64,000 nucleotides of DNA from Chitinophagaceae bacterium (GTDB lineage Bacteria; Bacteroidota; Bacteroidia; Chitinophagales; Chitinophagaceae). Below are positions 34,473 through 43,439 of this stretch, piece by piece (within the stretch, counting starts at the first letter, position 1; every line of letters starts with the position of its first letter). The notes beneath the pieces were generated by a model. That model did no database searches and was not told the origin of the DNA. It saw nothing but the letters and a program-made list of their open reading frames with translations. Location of the stretch: contig JADJDJ010000003.1 in NCBI GenBank assembly GCA_016702745.1, positions 124,001-188,000 of the forward strand, in the 5' to 3' direction. The position numbers were made by a program, and so were the translations under genes.

Positions 34473-34937
34473 ATGCATCTAAAAAGAACCAACAGCACCG
34501 ATCCCGATTTTCTAATACTGGTTAACCGGCTGAATGAATACCTGCTGCAGCAATATGGCGGCTTGCAGGATTTTTACAGTCAGTTTAATAAGATCGATAA
34601 TATTCCGACTGTAGTAGTGATTTATCAGGAAGAAATTCCAGTGGCCTGTGGTTGTTTCAAAAAATGGGATGAACGAACAGTGGAGTTGAAAAGAATGTTT
34701 GTGGCCGATGAGTATCGTGGCCGCGGGCTAGGAAAAGCAGTTGTATTGGAACTGGAAAACTGGGCTGCTGAAATTGGCTATATCCGGATGGTATTTGAAC
34801 ACGGTAATCGCTAGTCTGAAGCGAGTCAACTTTATCAGCATCTGGGTTTTGAAATCATCCCCAATTACGGGCAGTATGCGGGTATGGAAGAGACCAGTAT
34901 TTGCCGGGCAAAGGTGTTAGAGGTTTTAGAAGAGTAA
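34473..34937 (+). pseudogene. GNAT-family N-acetyltransferase with an in-frame TAG
   Basis: The acetyl-CoA motif R-M-F-V-A-D-E-Y-R-G-R-G-L-G-K-A-V is intact. The frame stops at TAG 34812-34814 (E-H-G-N-R-stop), then continues without a shift as S-E-A-S-Q-L-Y-Q-H-L-G-F-E-I-I-P-N-Y-G-Q to TAA 34935-34937. Relatives have Q at the stop (N-R-Q-x-E-A), so one base (CAG to TAG) separates it from an intact 154-residue gene. Either a recent nonsense mutation or a base error. Confidence 0.75.
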
Positions 34938-35022
34938 AAAAATTATCATAATACTATGTCTCCTTTTAAATTTTTTAATCAAAAAGCTGCTTTATATTCA
35001 CCACAAGAAACCAACAATTCCA

Positions 35023-38000
35023 TTGAGGAGATTTATCCCCATTATTATTGGATGCTTGATTTGGGCCAATTGCCGGCAAAACAACCCTGGTACAGATAAC
35101 GGCCCTGTGCCGCTATACCCCATTCCCATGTTTGTAAAACTTGATACCAGCAATGGATATCGTGTTAATCCCTTAACCGGTGACAGTATAAATGATTTGT
35201 TCAATACAGATGGTTTTAAAATTAAAACCGGTCATGCGATTCAGGCAAATGATTCCATACCCACCGGATTTGATAAAATTAGTTTCCGTTTAAAAAAAAC
35301 AATAAGACCTGCCCGAATTCCAATAATAAAAAACAATCCCTCACCCACTATAATTAGCAGAACTATAAAGACCGATACGGGCAGCTGGGTCAAAAAAAAA
35401 TGGGGTAAAGGAACAATTTATCGGCTCCATGAAGAGCAAATCAGACTTAAGGAACCGGTACCGGTTACAGCAGCCCCACCCCGCTACCGGGAAAATGCTA
35501 TTGCTGACATACAATACCTTGATGTAGAAGAAGGTCTGATCTCCTCTTCTGTTATTTGTATAATGGAGGATCATCTCGGGAATCTTTGGTTTGGTACCGA
35601 CGGTGGTCTCAGCTGTTATGACGGTGTACGATTCAAAAACTATTTTACAGAACATGGTCTCTCGGGTAATACGATCCTCTCATTACTCGAAGACAAAAAA
35701 GGGAGGATATGGATTGGAACGTCTAACGGACTTAACCGTTTTGACGGAAATAAAATGAGCCGTTTTTCCAATACCGAATATGGAAACAGGATTAATAATA
35801 TCATGGAAGACCAGCAGGGAAAAATCTGGGTATCTACCAGTAATGGACTTGCCTGCTTTAATGAAAACGAGTTTACCCATTATAACTTACAGGACGGATT
35901 AAGCTCCGATACTATAGAATCATGCTTGCAAGACAGGCGGGGTAATTTCTGGGTAGGTTGTCATGATGGTATTATCAGGATCAGTGGGGATAAATTCAGT
36001 AAACTGACTAAAAATGAAGGGTTATACGACAATTCCATCAATAAATTGAAAGAAGATAAGAATGGCAGTATCTGGATTGCCACTTTAAATAGCCTGAATT
36101 CAGTGGACGACCAATCAATAACCAGTTTTTATTTCAAGGATAGTCAATATCCGCATTTTATTCCCTCCGGCCTGGAAATGGATGAAATGGGTAGCCTTTG
36201 GATATCCATCCCCTATCAGGGATTATACAGATATCATAATGGGCAATTCATTTTCTATTCAACTGAAGAAGGATTATCCAGCAATAAACCAACGAACGGG
36301 AAAATGGATCGTTTTGGTAATTACTGGGTGGGAACGGATGGGGGTGGTGTAAACCGGATAAATACAAACGGTTTCCATTACCTGCCAGCGAATCAATTAA
36401 TTCGTGCAAATAAAATACGTCCATTGTTGAAAGACCGGAATGATCAAATCTGGATGGGAACAGAGGGAACCGGTATCGCCAGTTATCAACAAGAAAATAA
36501 AAAAGCCCCAAAAAAGGGATTTAATTATTATGCCGCGACAGATATTGACCTGTTTAAGGGACAACGTTCCTTTTTGGAAGACAGAGATGGTAATATATGG
36601 ATAGGTTCTACGGAAGATGGGGTTTATCGTTTTAATGGGCAAAGTTTTGAACAATTAGCGGTTTCAAAAGAACACACTTGGAATACTGTTTATTCTTTGT
36701 TGGAAGACAGAGAAGGCAGGATATGGTTTTCGCAGGGAAATAAAGGTTTATTCAGGTACGACAATAATAGTATTGCTCATTTTACAGATAAAAATGGCTT
36801 AACTGCCAACAAAATCTACTGTATTAATCAGGACCCCAAAGGAATTATCTGGCTGGGTACTGATGGAGGTGGATTGACATCATATGACGGGTTCCGGTTT
36901 AAACATTACAGTCCAAGAGAAGGGCTTTTCAGTAAAACGATTACATCGATCATCAATGATAAAAAAGGCGATTTGTGGCTGGGAACATCTGATGCCGGTG
37001 TATGTCGTTTTAATGGTAAAAGCTTTACTTATTACACTCAAAAAGAAGGCCTGAGTAATAATATGGTATGGTCGCTATTTGCAGATCCGGTTGGTCACAT
37101 TTGGGCAGGGACTGAAAACGGCTTGAACAGGTTGATACCTGCTGAGAATGGAATAAAAATTGTAAAATATGGCAGACAAGATGGCTTAAAAGCTTCTGAT
37201 TTTAACCTGCATAGTGTTACTATGACAGGCAACAACAGTATCTGGTGGGGAACCGGAAAAAATGTGGTGATAAAAGACCCGGATAGTTTGACTTTATCCC
37301 AAAAAGTCCAAACTCCCATGCTAAGCCATCTAGAAATCAATGAAAGACTTTATGATTTCCGGCATTTTCCGGACAGCCTTCGTAACAAAATCAAATTTAG
37401 TTCAATTGTTCCGTTTGCCGGTTACCCCGACCGATTAAGTCTTTCTCATGATCAAAACCATCTGCGATTTTATTTTTCGGCTATAGATTGGGCGGCCCCG
37501 GATAAGATACTGTATAGTTTTCGTCTAATGGGTATTGACAAAGAATGGAGTAAGCCTTCATTAACTCCTTATGCCGAATACAGAAATCTTAGTCATGGTA
37601 ATTATGAATTTCATTTAAAAGCAGCAGGGCGAACGCAAACCTGGTCAGATTCATTCATTTACCGCTTTACTATAAGACCTGCCTGGTGGCAAAGAATCTG
37701 GTTCAGATCTTTTGTAATCCTGCTGCTGCTTACCGGACTTTTTTTGCTGGCCAGGTTGATTTATCTCTACCAGTTACGTAAACAAAGAGGATTGATGGAG
37801 CAGCAATTGGCTGTTCAAATGGAAAGACAAAGAATCTCTGCAGAAATGCATGATGATATTGGCGCTGGGCTTTCAGGTATTCGTTTAATGACGGAAATGA
37901 CCCGTAATAAACTTAAGGATGACCAATCAATGAAAGATGTGGAAAAAATCTATCAGTCCGTTGGCGACATTTCATCGAAAATGAAAGAAGTGATCTGGAG

Positions 38001-38439
38001 TCTGAATACGGAAAATGATCATCTCTCCCACCTGCTATCCTATTTACAGCAACAGATTAGGATTTGGCTGGAGCATTATCCATGTCAGCTAAAAATTTCA
38101 CTACCGGCAGAAATTCCCGATCAACCCGTAAGCGGAGAGGACCGGAGGAATATTTTTCTGATCGTTAAAGAAGCAGTACATAATATGATCAAACATTCCG
38201 GTGCAGATCAACTGGAATTGGTCATGGAACATAATGCAGGGCAGCTCCTGATTAGTATCGCAGACAATGGGAAGGGAATAGAGGATATTCACTCCGAACA
38301 AACTGGTAACGGTATGCGAAACATGCAACAAAGGGTTGAAATGCTTCGGGGAAAAATGAAAACAGAAAATAAGAATGGACTTACATTAACCTTTACAATA
38401 CCACTATTCAACAGCTATGATCACCATTTCCATCGTTGA
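35023..38439 (+). CDS. Two-component propeller sensor histidine kinase
   Basis: Very large sensor of about 1138 residues. The start is a TTG at 35023 before a short signal (R-F-I-P-I-I-I-G-C-L-I-W-A-N-C); no in-frame ATG precedes it, so the start is uncertain. About 14 Reg_prop repeats follow (pattern I-W-x-G-T-x-x-G), enough for two seven-bladed propellers. A Y_Y_Y domain comes next (Y-S-F-R-L-M-G-I-D-K-E-W), then one membrane segment (~896-918), H-box Q-R-I-S-A-E-M-H-D-D-I-G-A-G with His943, and a HATPase domain (D-N-G-K-G-I, G-N-G-M-R-N-M). There is no AraC or receiver domain, so it signals through a separate regulator. Its end overlaps the next gene by 23 bases. Confidence 0.92.
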   Translation: MRRFIPIIIGCLIWANCRQNNPGTDNGPVPLYPIPMFVKLDTSNGYRVNPLTGDSINDLFNTDGFKIKTGHAIQANDSIPTGFDKISFRLKKTIRPARIPIIKNNPSPTIISRTIKTDTGSWVKKKWGKGTIYRLHEEQIRLKEPVPVTAAPPRYRENAIADIQYLDVEEGLISSSVICIMEDHLGNLWFGTDGGLSCYDGVRFKNYFTEHGLSGNTILSLLEDKKGRIWIGTSNGLNRFDGNKMSRFSNTEYGNRINNIMEDQQGKIWVSTSNGLACFNENEFTHYNLQDGLSSDTIESCLQDRRGNFWVGCHDGIIRISGDKFSKLTKNEGLYDNSINKLKEDKNGSIWIATLNSLNSVDDQSITSFYFKDSQYPHFIPSGLEMDEMGSLWISIPYQGLYRYHNGQFIFYSTEEGLSSNKPTNGKMDRFGNYWVGTDGGGVNRINTNGFHYLPANQLIRANKIRPLLKDRNDQIWMGTEGTGIASYQQENKKAPKKGFNYYAATDIDLFKGQRSFLEDRDGNIWIGSTEDGVYRFNGQSFEQLAVSKEHTWNTVYSLLEDREGRIWFSQGNKGLFRYDNNSIAHFTDKNGLTANKIYCINQDPKGIIWLGTDGGGLTSYDGFRFKHYSPREGLFSKTITSIINDKKGDLWLGTSDAGVCRFNGKSFTYYTQKEGLSNNMVWSLFADPVGHIWAGTENGLNRLIPAENGIKIVKYGRQDGLKASDFNLHSVTMTGNNSIWWGTGKNVVIKDPDSLTLSQKVQTPMLSHLEINERLYDFRHFPDSLRNKIKFSSIVPFAGYPDRLSLSHDQNHLRFYFSAIDWAAPDKILYSFRLMGIDKEWSKPSLTPYAEYRNLSHGNYEFHLKAAGRTQTWSDSFIYRFTIRPAWWQRIWFRSFVILLLLTGLFLLARLIYLYQLRKQRGLMEQQLAVQMERQRISAEMHDDIGAGLSGIRLMTEMTRNKLKDDQSMKDVEKIYQSVGDISSKMKEVIWSLNTENDHLSHLLSYLQQQIRIWLEHYPCQLKISLPAEIPDQPVSGEDRRNIFLIVKEAVHNMIKHSGADQLELVMEHNAGQLLISIADNGKGIEDIHSEQTGNGMRNMQQRVEMLRGKMKTENKNGLTLTFTIPLFNSYDHHFHR

Positions 38440-39040
38440 AGACAATGAGCAATTTCGTTCCGGACTGGAAGCTATCATCAAAAGTGAAGATGATTTCTAT
38501 TTAGCCGGCTCCTATACCAGTGCCGAAAAGGCATTAGTGGAACTCCCCCTTTCTCCTCCTGATATTCTGATCGCCGATATCAGTTTACCTGGAATGCGGG
38601 GTACGGAACTGATTGTAAGGCTGAAAGACAAACTGATTCAGACACAGTTTATGGTTTGCAGTATTCATGATGATAATGACACCATCTTTGAAGCGTTGCA
38701 ATGTGGTGCTTCAGGGTATATCCTAAAGGATCCTGTTACGGCTACCGAAATTATCAGAGGCATAAGGGATTTATACAGTGGCGGCTCGCCAATGAGTCCT
38801 TATATAGCCCGCAAAGTGATCAGCAGTTTCCAAAAGCCCCGGCTAAGCGAGACCGGCAGTTTGCTAAGCGATCGGGAAAAAAGAAGTGCTGGAACTGCTT
38901 TCAAAAGGTCTTTGTATAAAGAAATCGCTGAAAAGATGGGCGTAACCCGGGAAACGGTCAAAAAACATCTCAAAAATATTTACCAGAAACTCCATGTGCA
39001 GAATAAAATAGAAGCGCTGAATAAGTTCAGGTTGCTTTGA
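38417..39040 (+). CDS. NarL/LuxR-family response regulator (two compensating indels)
   Basis: Receiver domain with I-V-E-D-N-E, phospho-acceptor Asp54 (I-A-D-I-S-L-P-G) and Lys in Y-I-L-K-D. Helix-turn-helix at the C-terminus (Y-K-E-I-A-E-K-M-G-V-T-R-E-T-V-K-K-H-L-K). The frame is open, but the family's L-S-D-R-E-K-E-V-L-E-L-L-S-K-G-L-L-Y is scrambled to R-S-A-G-T-A-F-K-R-S. Removing one A from the A6 run at 38877-38882 and adding one T at 38911-38913 restores it exactly. Translationally coupled to the propeller kinase by a 23-base overlap. Confidence 0.92.
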   Translation: MITISIVEDNEQFRSGLEAIIKSEDDFYLAGSYTSAEKALVELPLSPPDILIADISLPGMRGTELIVRLKDKLIQTQFMVCSIHDDNDTIFEALQCGASGYILKDPVTATEIIRGIRDLYSGGSPMSPYIARKVISSFQKPRLSETGSLLSDREKRSAGTAFKRSLYKEIAEKMGVTRETVKKHLKNIYQKLHVQNKIEALNKFRLL

Positions 39041-39042
39041 TG

Positions 39043-39074
39043 TATTCCCCGAAAGGGGAATAGTTTTAAAACTA
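39043..39074. terminator. Adjacent palindromes TATTCCCC-GAAA-GGGGAATA and TAGTTTTAAAACTA
   Basis: Hairpin 39043-39062 with 8-base arms and a GAAA tetraloop, directly joined to a 14-base palindrome at 39061-39074. Follows the regulator stop at 39040 by 2 bases. Likely a terminator or mRNA-end structure. A related CCCC-GAAA-GGGG lies at 40721. Confidence 0.45.
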
Positions 39075-39124
39075 CGCTTCCTTCAAATTCGCTAACAGGG
39101 ATTTCCCCCTCTCCAAAAGCGAAT

Positions 39125-40690
39125 ATGAAAAAAACAACCTTTATTGTTTTCAGTATTTTCCTTGCACTTCACTCCTTCGGCCAGTCCAAATCACCGAAAT
39201 GGAAACCCTGGTCAGTGCATCGCTGCTACAAAGGTTTATCCGTAAGTGTTCTGGAACTGGGCTATAATAAAGAGGCTGGAAGTTATCTGTGGGGCATTCG
39301 TGTCAGGAACGATTATCCTGTAACGGTGTCGCTTAGTTTAAGGCTCCTGATCAATAAAGAAAAACCTAATGGTACAAAAAAGATCTATAATCTGGGTCCG
39401 GGGCAAATATGGACAGATGGAGAAAACGCATCGACCGCCACAGCTTACAATTCATATTCTACCTTATGGACCCTGGAGATCGGGAATGTTTGTTTTGATG
39501 GCATGCGCTGCGGTGGAGACGATGACTGCTATGCCGACTGTGACCTGGTAAACAGAAATGTGAATCAAACCTGCGAGGCCAGACTAAATCATGTTAACCA
39601 AACTACTTCACCCTCAGAACAAAAAGAAGCAGTTGGGAAGGAAAACACAAATGAAGGAGATACATATAGCCCCAAAGGGACAGCTGTATGGGTTTACGAG
39701 GGTTCAGCTGGTGATCTTGAAGACTTTTATACAATAATTGACGGGAAAATCTACGATGTTCATATGGGCGGTTGGCCATCAGATTTCCGGATTGAATTAC
39801 TGCAAAAAAAAGACGCTGAATATCAACGACTCGCACCTGACAGGTATGTCGGACTGTACAAAGGGAAAATATATACCCAAAACAATAATATTTCGGTGGC
39901 AACCTTTCTTAAGAATGGCAAAATAAGAGTAGAGGACTGCGACAAAAAGGGAAATCCAATACCACGGGCTAAGGGCATCAATTATAGTATCGCCGGTGTC
40001 TTGAATGAAAAATCAATCCCTGCGGCAGCTCCAGATTTCAGGTCACCAATTGACATCACAAGTAAATGGGAATACGAAACAACTTATTACATTGATTGGA
40101 TCACTATATCAGGCAACTATATTGAGCTTATCTCGATCAATGCCGAATCAGTTGTTATTCGTCGTGTCGCACGATTAGAAGGCATTTCCGAGAAACTGGT
40201 ATACCAAAAAATTGCTGATAATACTTTCGAATACAAATCCACCAGCACGATTGGCAGTTCAAGGCTTTTGTTCCTGAGCCCTACACGGTTCTGCCTGTAT
40301 TTCATATACAAAAATTATATCTCAATCGGTTATTACAATAATAATGGGCAGCTGATCGAAAAACCGAATGAAGTAGAATCTCCTCCAGTCGTCAAAAAAG
40401 CCGCCGTAGTAATTCCTGGTAAAGCAGAAATAGAAAAGGATGCCAATAAAATGGTCGCCCTATTCTGTGAACTGGGAAAATGGGAGGGAACACAAATTGA
40501 GCTGGAGATGAAAGGCAAAACAGATGAAGTTGTCAATGCCAAAGTGCTGGCTGCCGAGAAGGCATATGAAGATTTCTCTACCTTAATGTCAGAGAAATAC
40601 GACCCTGTAAAAGATAAAGTAGCTGAAGAACATTTTCAAAAAACCTGGCGGGCAGGAAAAGCCAAATGCAAGACCCCACGGCCAGAGTAA
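39125..40690 (+). CDS. Exported protein with a Cys-containing WGIR-x-RND domain, paralog 1
   Basis: Protein of 521 residues with a signal peptide ending S-F-G-Q. Residues ~25-145 form a domain shared with the protein at 40783: P-W-S-V-H-R-C-Y-K-G-L-S-V-S-V-L-E, then Y-L-W-G-I-R-V-R-N-D-Y, G-x-I-W-T-D-G, and Cys-bearing C-F-D-G-M-R-C and C-Y-A-D-C-D. A beta-rich insert of about 260 residues follows that its paralog lacks. The C-terminal helical domain (E-I-E-K-D-A-N-K-M-V-A-L-F-C) is also shared. I recognise no known family. Confidence 0.8.
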   Translation: MKKTTFIVFSIFLALHSFGQSKSPKWKPWSVHRCYKGLSVSVLELGYNKEAGSYLWGIRVRNDYPVTVSLSLRLLINKEKPNGTKKIYNLGPGQIWTDGENASTATAYNSYSTLWTLEIGNVCFDGMRCGGDDDCYADCDLVNRNVNQTCEARLNHVNQTTSPSEQKEAVGKENTNEGDTYSPKGTAVWVYEGSAGDLEDFYTIIDGKIYDVHMGGWPSDFRIELLQKKDAEYQRLAPDRYVGLYKGKIYTQNNNISVATFLKNGKIRVEDCDKKGNPIPRAKGINYSIAGVLNEKSIPAAAPDFRSPIDITSKWEYETTYYIDWITISGNYIELISINAESVVIRRVARLEGISEKLVYQKIADNTFEYKSTSTIGSSRLLFLSPTRFCLYFIYKNYISIGYYNNNGQLIEKPNEVESPPVVKKAAVVIPGKAEIEKDANKMVALFCELGKWEGTQIELEMKGKTDEVVNAKVLAAEKAYEDFSTLMSEKYDPVKDKVAEEHFQKTWRAGKAKCKTPRPE

Positions 40691-40720
40691 CGGGTACCCC
40701 TGGATAATTCCGGGCCAATC

Positions 40721-40732
40721 CCCCGAAAGGGG
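40721..40732. repeat. Hairpin CCCC-GAAA-GGGG
   Basis: Second copy of the GAAA tetraloop hairpin found at 39043, between paralogs 1 and 2, 31 bases after the stop of paralog 1. Confidence 0.4.
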
Positions 40733-40782
40733 AATTTATTCAGCCTGAAGTCTTTTGAATTTTTACATTACTAATAAAAGAT

Positions 40783-41640
40783 ATGAAAGAGAAACCTTAT
40801 TTGTCTGGCCTTGCTATCTTGTTCGCAATTGTATTTTCATTCACCCATTCATTCGCACAGGGAAATGGCAAATGGAGTAGCTGGGAAAGCATGCCCTGTT
40901 ATCAGGGAATTTCTGTAAGTGTAGTCAATATGGGGCATAGCGCCAATGCCGGGGGCTATCTCTGGGGTATCAGGCTCAGAAATGACTATAGTAAACCCGT
41001 AACCTTCCGTTACCGGTTATCCATTGGTGAAAAAAATGAATCCATGGAGGGTGGAGATGCCGTTTGGAAATTAAAACCGGGAGAAATCTGGACAGATGGT
41101 GATGATAAGTTTACCGCAAAACTCTACCAAAGCTCTTCTGCCGAATTCAATTATTTTATCTGGAATGTCTGCTTTGGGGATGCCAAATGCAGTGGGGCTG
41201 CAGGATGCTATGCCCAATGCGATGACTCAAAGGGTCAGGAGAACCAGCCATGCGGATTGGAGAAAACTACAGAAGTAAAGACCAGGCCTGTTACATCTGC
41301 TAATGGCAATGAAAAAACCACCGCTCCCGGTACGAAATCAAACCCGGGAGCTATCAATAGAACTGAGATAGAAAAGGAGGCCAGGAAATTAGTGGATATC
41401 TACTGCAAAAGATCTGCGGTAGAATCAAAATACATCGAAGCGGACGCGGAGGGAAAACCCACCGAGGCGATCAGAAAAGAATTGAAAGCGCTTTGTGAAG
41501 AATTTGAAAAATATTCCGTTTATATGACCGGCAAATATTCGGAAAGTAAAAATAAACAGGCACATGATATCTACTGGAAAATATGGGAAGAAGGCCGGAA
41601 AAAATGCGTTTATAACGGCTCTTGTGAAGAATTTGAATAA
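40783..41640 (+). CDS. Exported protein with a Cys-containing WGIR-x-RND domain, paralog 2
   Basis: Protein of 285 residues: signal peptide ending H-S-F-A-Q, then the shared domain (S-W-E-S-M-P-C-Y-Q-G-I-S-V-S-V-V-N; Y-L-W-G-I-R-L-R-N-D-Y; E-I-W-T-D-G; C-F-G-D-A-K-C; C-Y-A-Q-C-D) and the shared C-terminal helical domain (E-I-E-K-E-A-R-K-L-V-D-I-Y-C). The long insert of paralog 1 is missing. Six Cys in matching positions suggest disulfides in an exported protein. Confidence 0.8.
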   Translation: MKEKPYLSGLAILFAIVFSFTHSFAQGNGKWSSWESMPCYQGISVSVVNMGHSANAGGYLWGIRLRNDYSKPVTFRYRLSIGEKNESMEGGDAVWKLKPGEIWTDGDDKFTAKLYQSSSAEFNYFIWNVCFGDAKCSGAAGCYAQCDDSKGQENQPCGLEKTTEVKTRPVTSANGNEKTTAPGTKSNPGAINRTEIEKEARKLVDIYCKRSAVESKYIEADAEGKPTEAIRKELKALCEEFEKYSVYMTGKYSESKNKQAHDIYWKIWEEGRKKCVYNGSCEEFE

Positions 41641-41676
41641 ATAATTATTAACCGCTATTAACAATATCTGTAACCA

Positions 41677-42148
41677 ATGAAGCCGAAAGTCAAATCCCAT
41701 TTCTACAAAGGTGAAAATGACAATGATCATCTTACAGGTTGTTGGCCAATATTAAGATTCTTCTGCAATGGCCAGGTTAAGAATCCGGAATGGGAATCAT
41801 AGACAGTTCGCCTTTGGTAAAAAAAGAATTAGTTATGTTGAAAATGGGTCCTGAAAAAAAATGAAAGCTATCACTGGGGCCTTAAGATCAGAAAAGACAA
41901 TACTAGTCCTTACAATTGTTCAATATGGTCTTTCCCCAAAAAAGGTGTTTTCACCTTATTAAATTCAGTCATAACACGGCTGAATTATTGATGGAACCGA
42001 AAGTAATTTGCCGGTCAGTTTGAATAAACATTACAGTGGGCAAGGTCATAATGAAGATTGGAAGCGGGGGTTGTAAAAATGACCTCCTCAGCTAAAAAAG
42101 GGAATACGAACCGAAACGACAAAACAAGTAAATCGAAGCCGAAACAAT
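41677..42148 (+). pseudogene. Decayed third paralog of the WGIR-x-RND family
   Basis: No open frame, but fragments in several frames line up in order with paralogs 1 and 2: N-P-E-W-E-S near 41784 (compare W-S-S-W-E-S), Y-V-E-N-G-S, N-E-S-Y-H-W-G-L-K-I-R-K-D-N-T-S-P near 41865 (compare Y-L-W-G-I-R-L-R-N-D-Y-S-K-P), and G-S-G-G-C-K-N-D near 42064. Stops and frame changes occur throughout, too many for sequencing error. It fills the 520-base gap between paralog 2 and the next gene. Confidence 0.6.
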
Positions 42149-42161
42149 AAATAATCAATAG

Positions 42162-42758
42162 ATGAAACCAGCCCTATTTATCAACCTCCTGCTCCTGCTG
42201 AAAATCTCGATTGTATCGGGGCAGGGTTCTGAATTTTCATACCTGGAACCAAAGAGTACAGAGCAACGCATCATGTTCATTGCCGACAGCCTGAAATGCC
42301 CGCTATTGATAACCACGGATAAGATATATGCAATCGGCAGTAACTGCATCACAAGATTACTTGATGGAGGCATGAATGACCGCGACCGTAATGGAGACAA
42401 CGATGATCGTCTTGACGATGGCAGCAACAATGACAGAAACCAGGCCGGCGGATCTTCAGACAGGATCAGCAAAGGGAAAAACAATAACCGAAAAAAAAAA
42501 GGGGGTGATAATGACCGTGACAGGGATGGAGACAATAATGATCGAGACAAGGATGGTGACAATAATGATCGAGACAAGGATGGCGACACGGATGACAGGA
42601 ATGCAGATGGCGGATCCAGTAAAGGAACACGTTGCTCTGTTGCCAAAAATGGGAAAGTGCTTTTATATACCCGCCAGTCCATTTCCTCAGAATCAAGTCG
42701 TATTTATTACAAAACCCAATACTTCGGACCCAAATACTTTAAAATCATCAAAATCTAG
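42162..42758 (+). CDS. Exported Asp/Asn-rich repeat protein (DxDxDG type)
   Basis: Protein of 198 residues with a signal peptide (L-L-L-L-L-K-I-S-I-V-S-G-Q-G). A low-complexity region at ~70-150 is built of 9-residue units D-G-D-N-N-D-R-D-K, repeated twice exactly and several times loosely. They resemble the Ca-binding D-x-D-x-D-G loops of thrombospondin-3/dockerin-like repeats, with Arg/Lys spacing. A C-terminal segment with S-K-G-T-R-C-S-V-A-K-N-G follows. The repeat region is also open in another frame, a by-product of the repeat. Function unknown. Confidence 0.75.
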   Translation: MKPALFINLLLLLKISIVSGQGSEFSYLEPKSTEQRIMFIADSLKCPLLITTDKIYAIGSNCITRLLDGGMNDRDRNGDNDDRLDDGSNNDRNQAGGSSDRISKGKNNNRKKKGGDNDRDRDGDNNDRDKDGDNNDRDKDGDTDDRNADGGSSKGTRCSVAKNGKVLLYTRQSISSESSRIYYKTQYFGPKYFKIIKI

Positions 42759-42761
42759 ATC

Positions 42762-43289
42762 ATGAAATTAAACATTTTATTGCTAGCAACCTGCTGTAGC
42801 CAGTTATTCAACTCCTGTGGCTCTTTAAATGTGCCCATTGAGAAAAATAAAACGGAAAATAACACCTCCTTTACTTTCAGCGACCAAAACTTCACGGTTA
42901 ATGCCGGCGATTTTTTCAGTCTTTCCGACAAGGGACTGAGGGCTAACAGCAAAAAAATAATGATCGCCAGTTCGGCTGACATGTCGAAAGTGATCATGTA
43001 TATGCAAAAACAATTCAAAAAAGGAAAATTCATTTCTTACAATATCACGATTAAAAATCCCAGGTATCCAAAGCCTTATTACGGTAAGATCGCCTTTTTC
43101 AATACCAACAAAAAAAACCAACTGGAAGCGGTCTCCCGTTACCGGGAGATTGAGATCAGTGACAGCTATTTCGAAAGTGCCACAAGGGGTCGCGTTGCTC
43201 TGATGTATGAGTATTTCAAAAGCAAGCTTGTTCAGACCACGGTGCAGGTTCCCACCTGGGTTCTACTGATGAGTGATGAACCTCTTTGA
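42762..43289 (+). CDS. Predicted lipoprotein of unknown function
   Basis: Protein of 175 residues with a lipoprotein-like signal (L-F-N-S-C-G-S, Cys19; Cys11-12 earlier in the signal). The mature part is mixed alpha/beta: S-L-S-D-K-G-L-R-A-N-S-K-K-I-M-I-A-S and a C-terminal beta stretch. Three bases after the preceding gene, so co-transcribed. No family recognised. Confidence 0.72.
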   Translation: MKLNILLLATCCSQLFNSCGSLNVPIEKNKTENNTSFTFSDQNFTVNAGDFFSLSDKGLRANSKKIMIASSADMSKVIMYMQKQFKKGKFISYNITIKNPRYPKPYYGKIAFFNTNKKNQLEAVSRYREIEISDSYFESATRGRVALMYEYFKSKLVQTTVQVPTWVLLMSDEPL

Positions 43290-43439
43290 CAAGATACTTT
43301 TTGAGGAAACCGGATAATCTATTCAACGAAAGGGGTATTGACTTGTGAAACATTTTAATTCAGATTTATATCATGTAAGCCACCACTTACAACAGCCTGA
43401 CTAAACGGAATTTTAATTTTAACCATTCAAAAAAAAACA

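Noticed and set aside
42376..42765. 129-residue frame with Met/Thr repeats overlapping the DxDxDG gene
   Set aside because: It is the repeat region read in another frame; it has no signal peptide and its composition is a by-product of the repeat.
43321..43345. Third GAAA-type hairpin (cgaaagggg)
   Set aside because: Only one arm is present; there is no pairing CCCC upstream.
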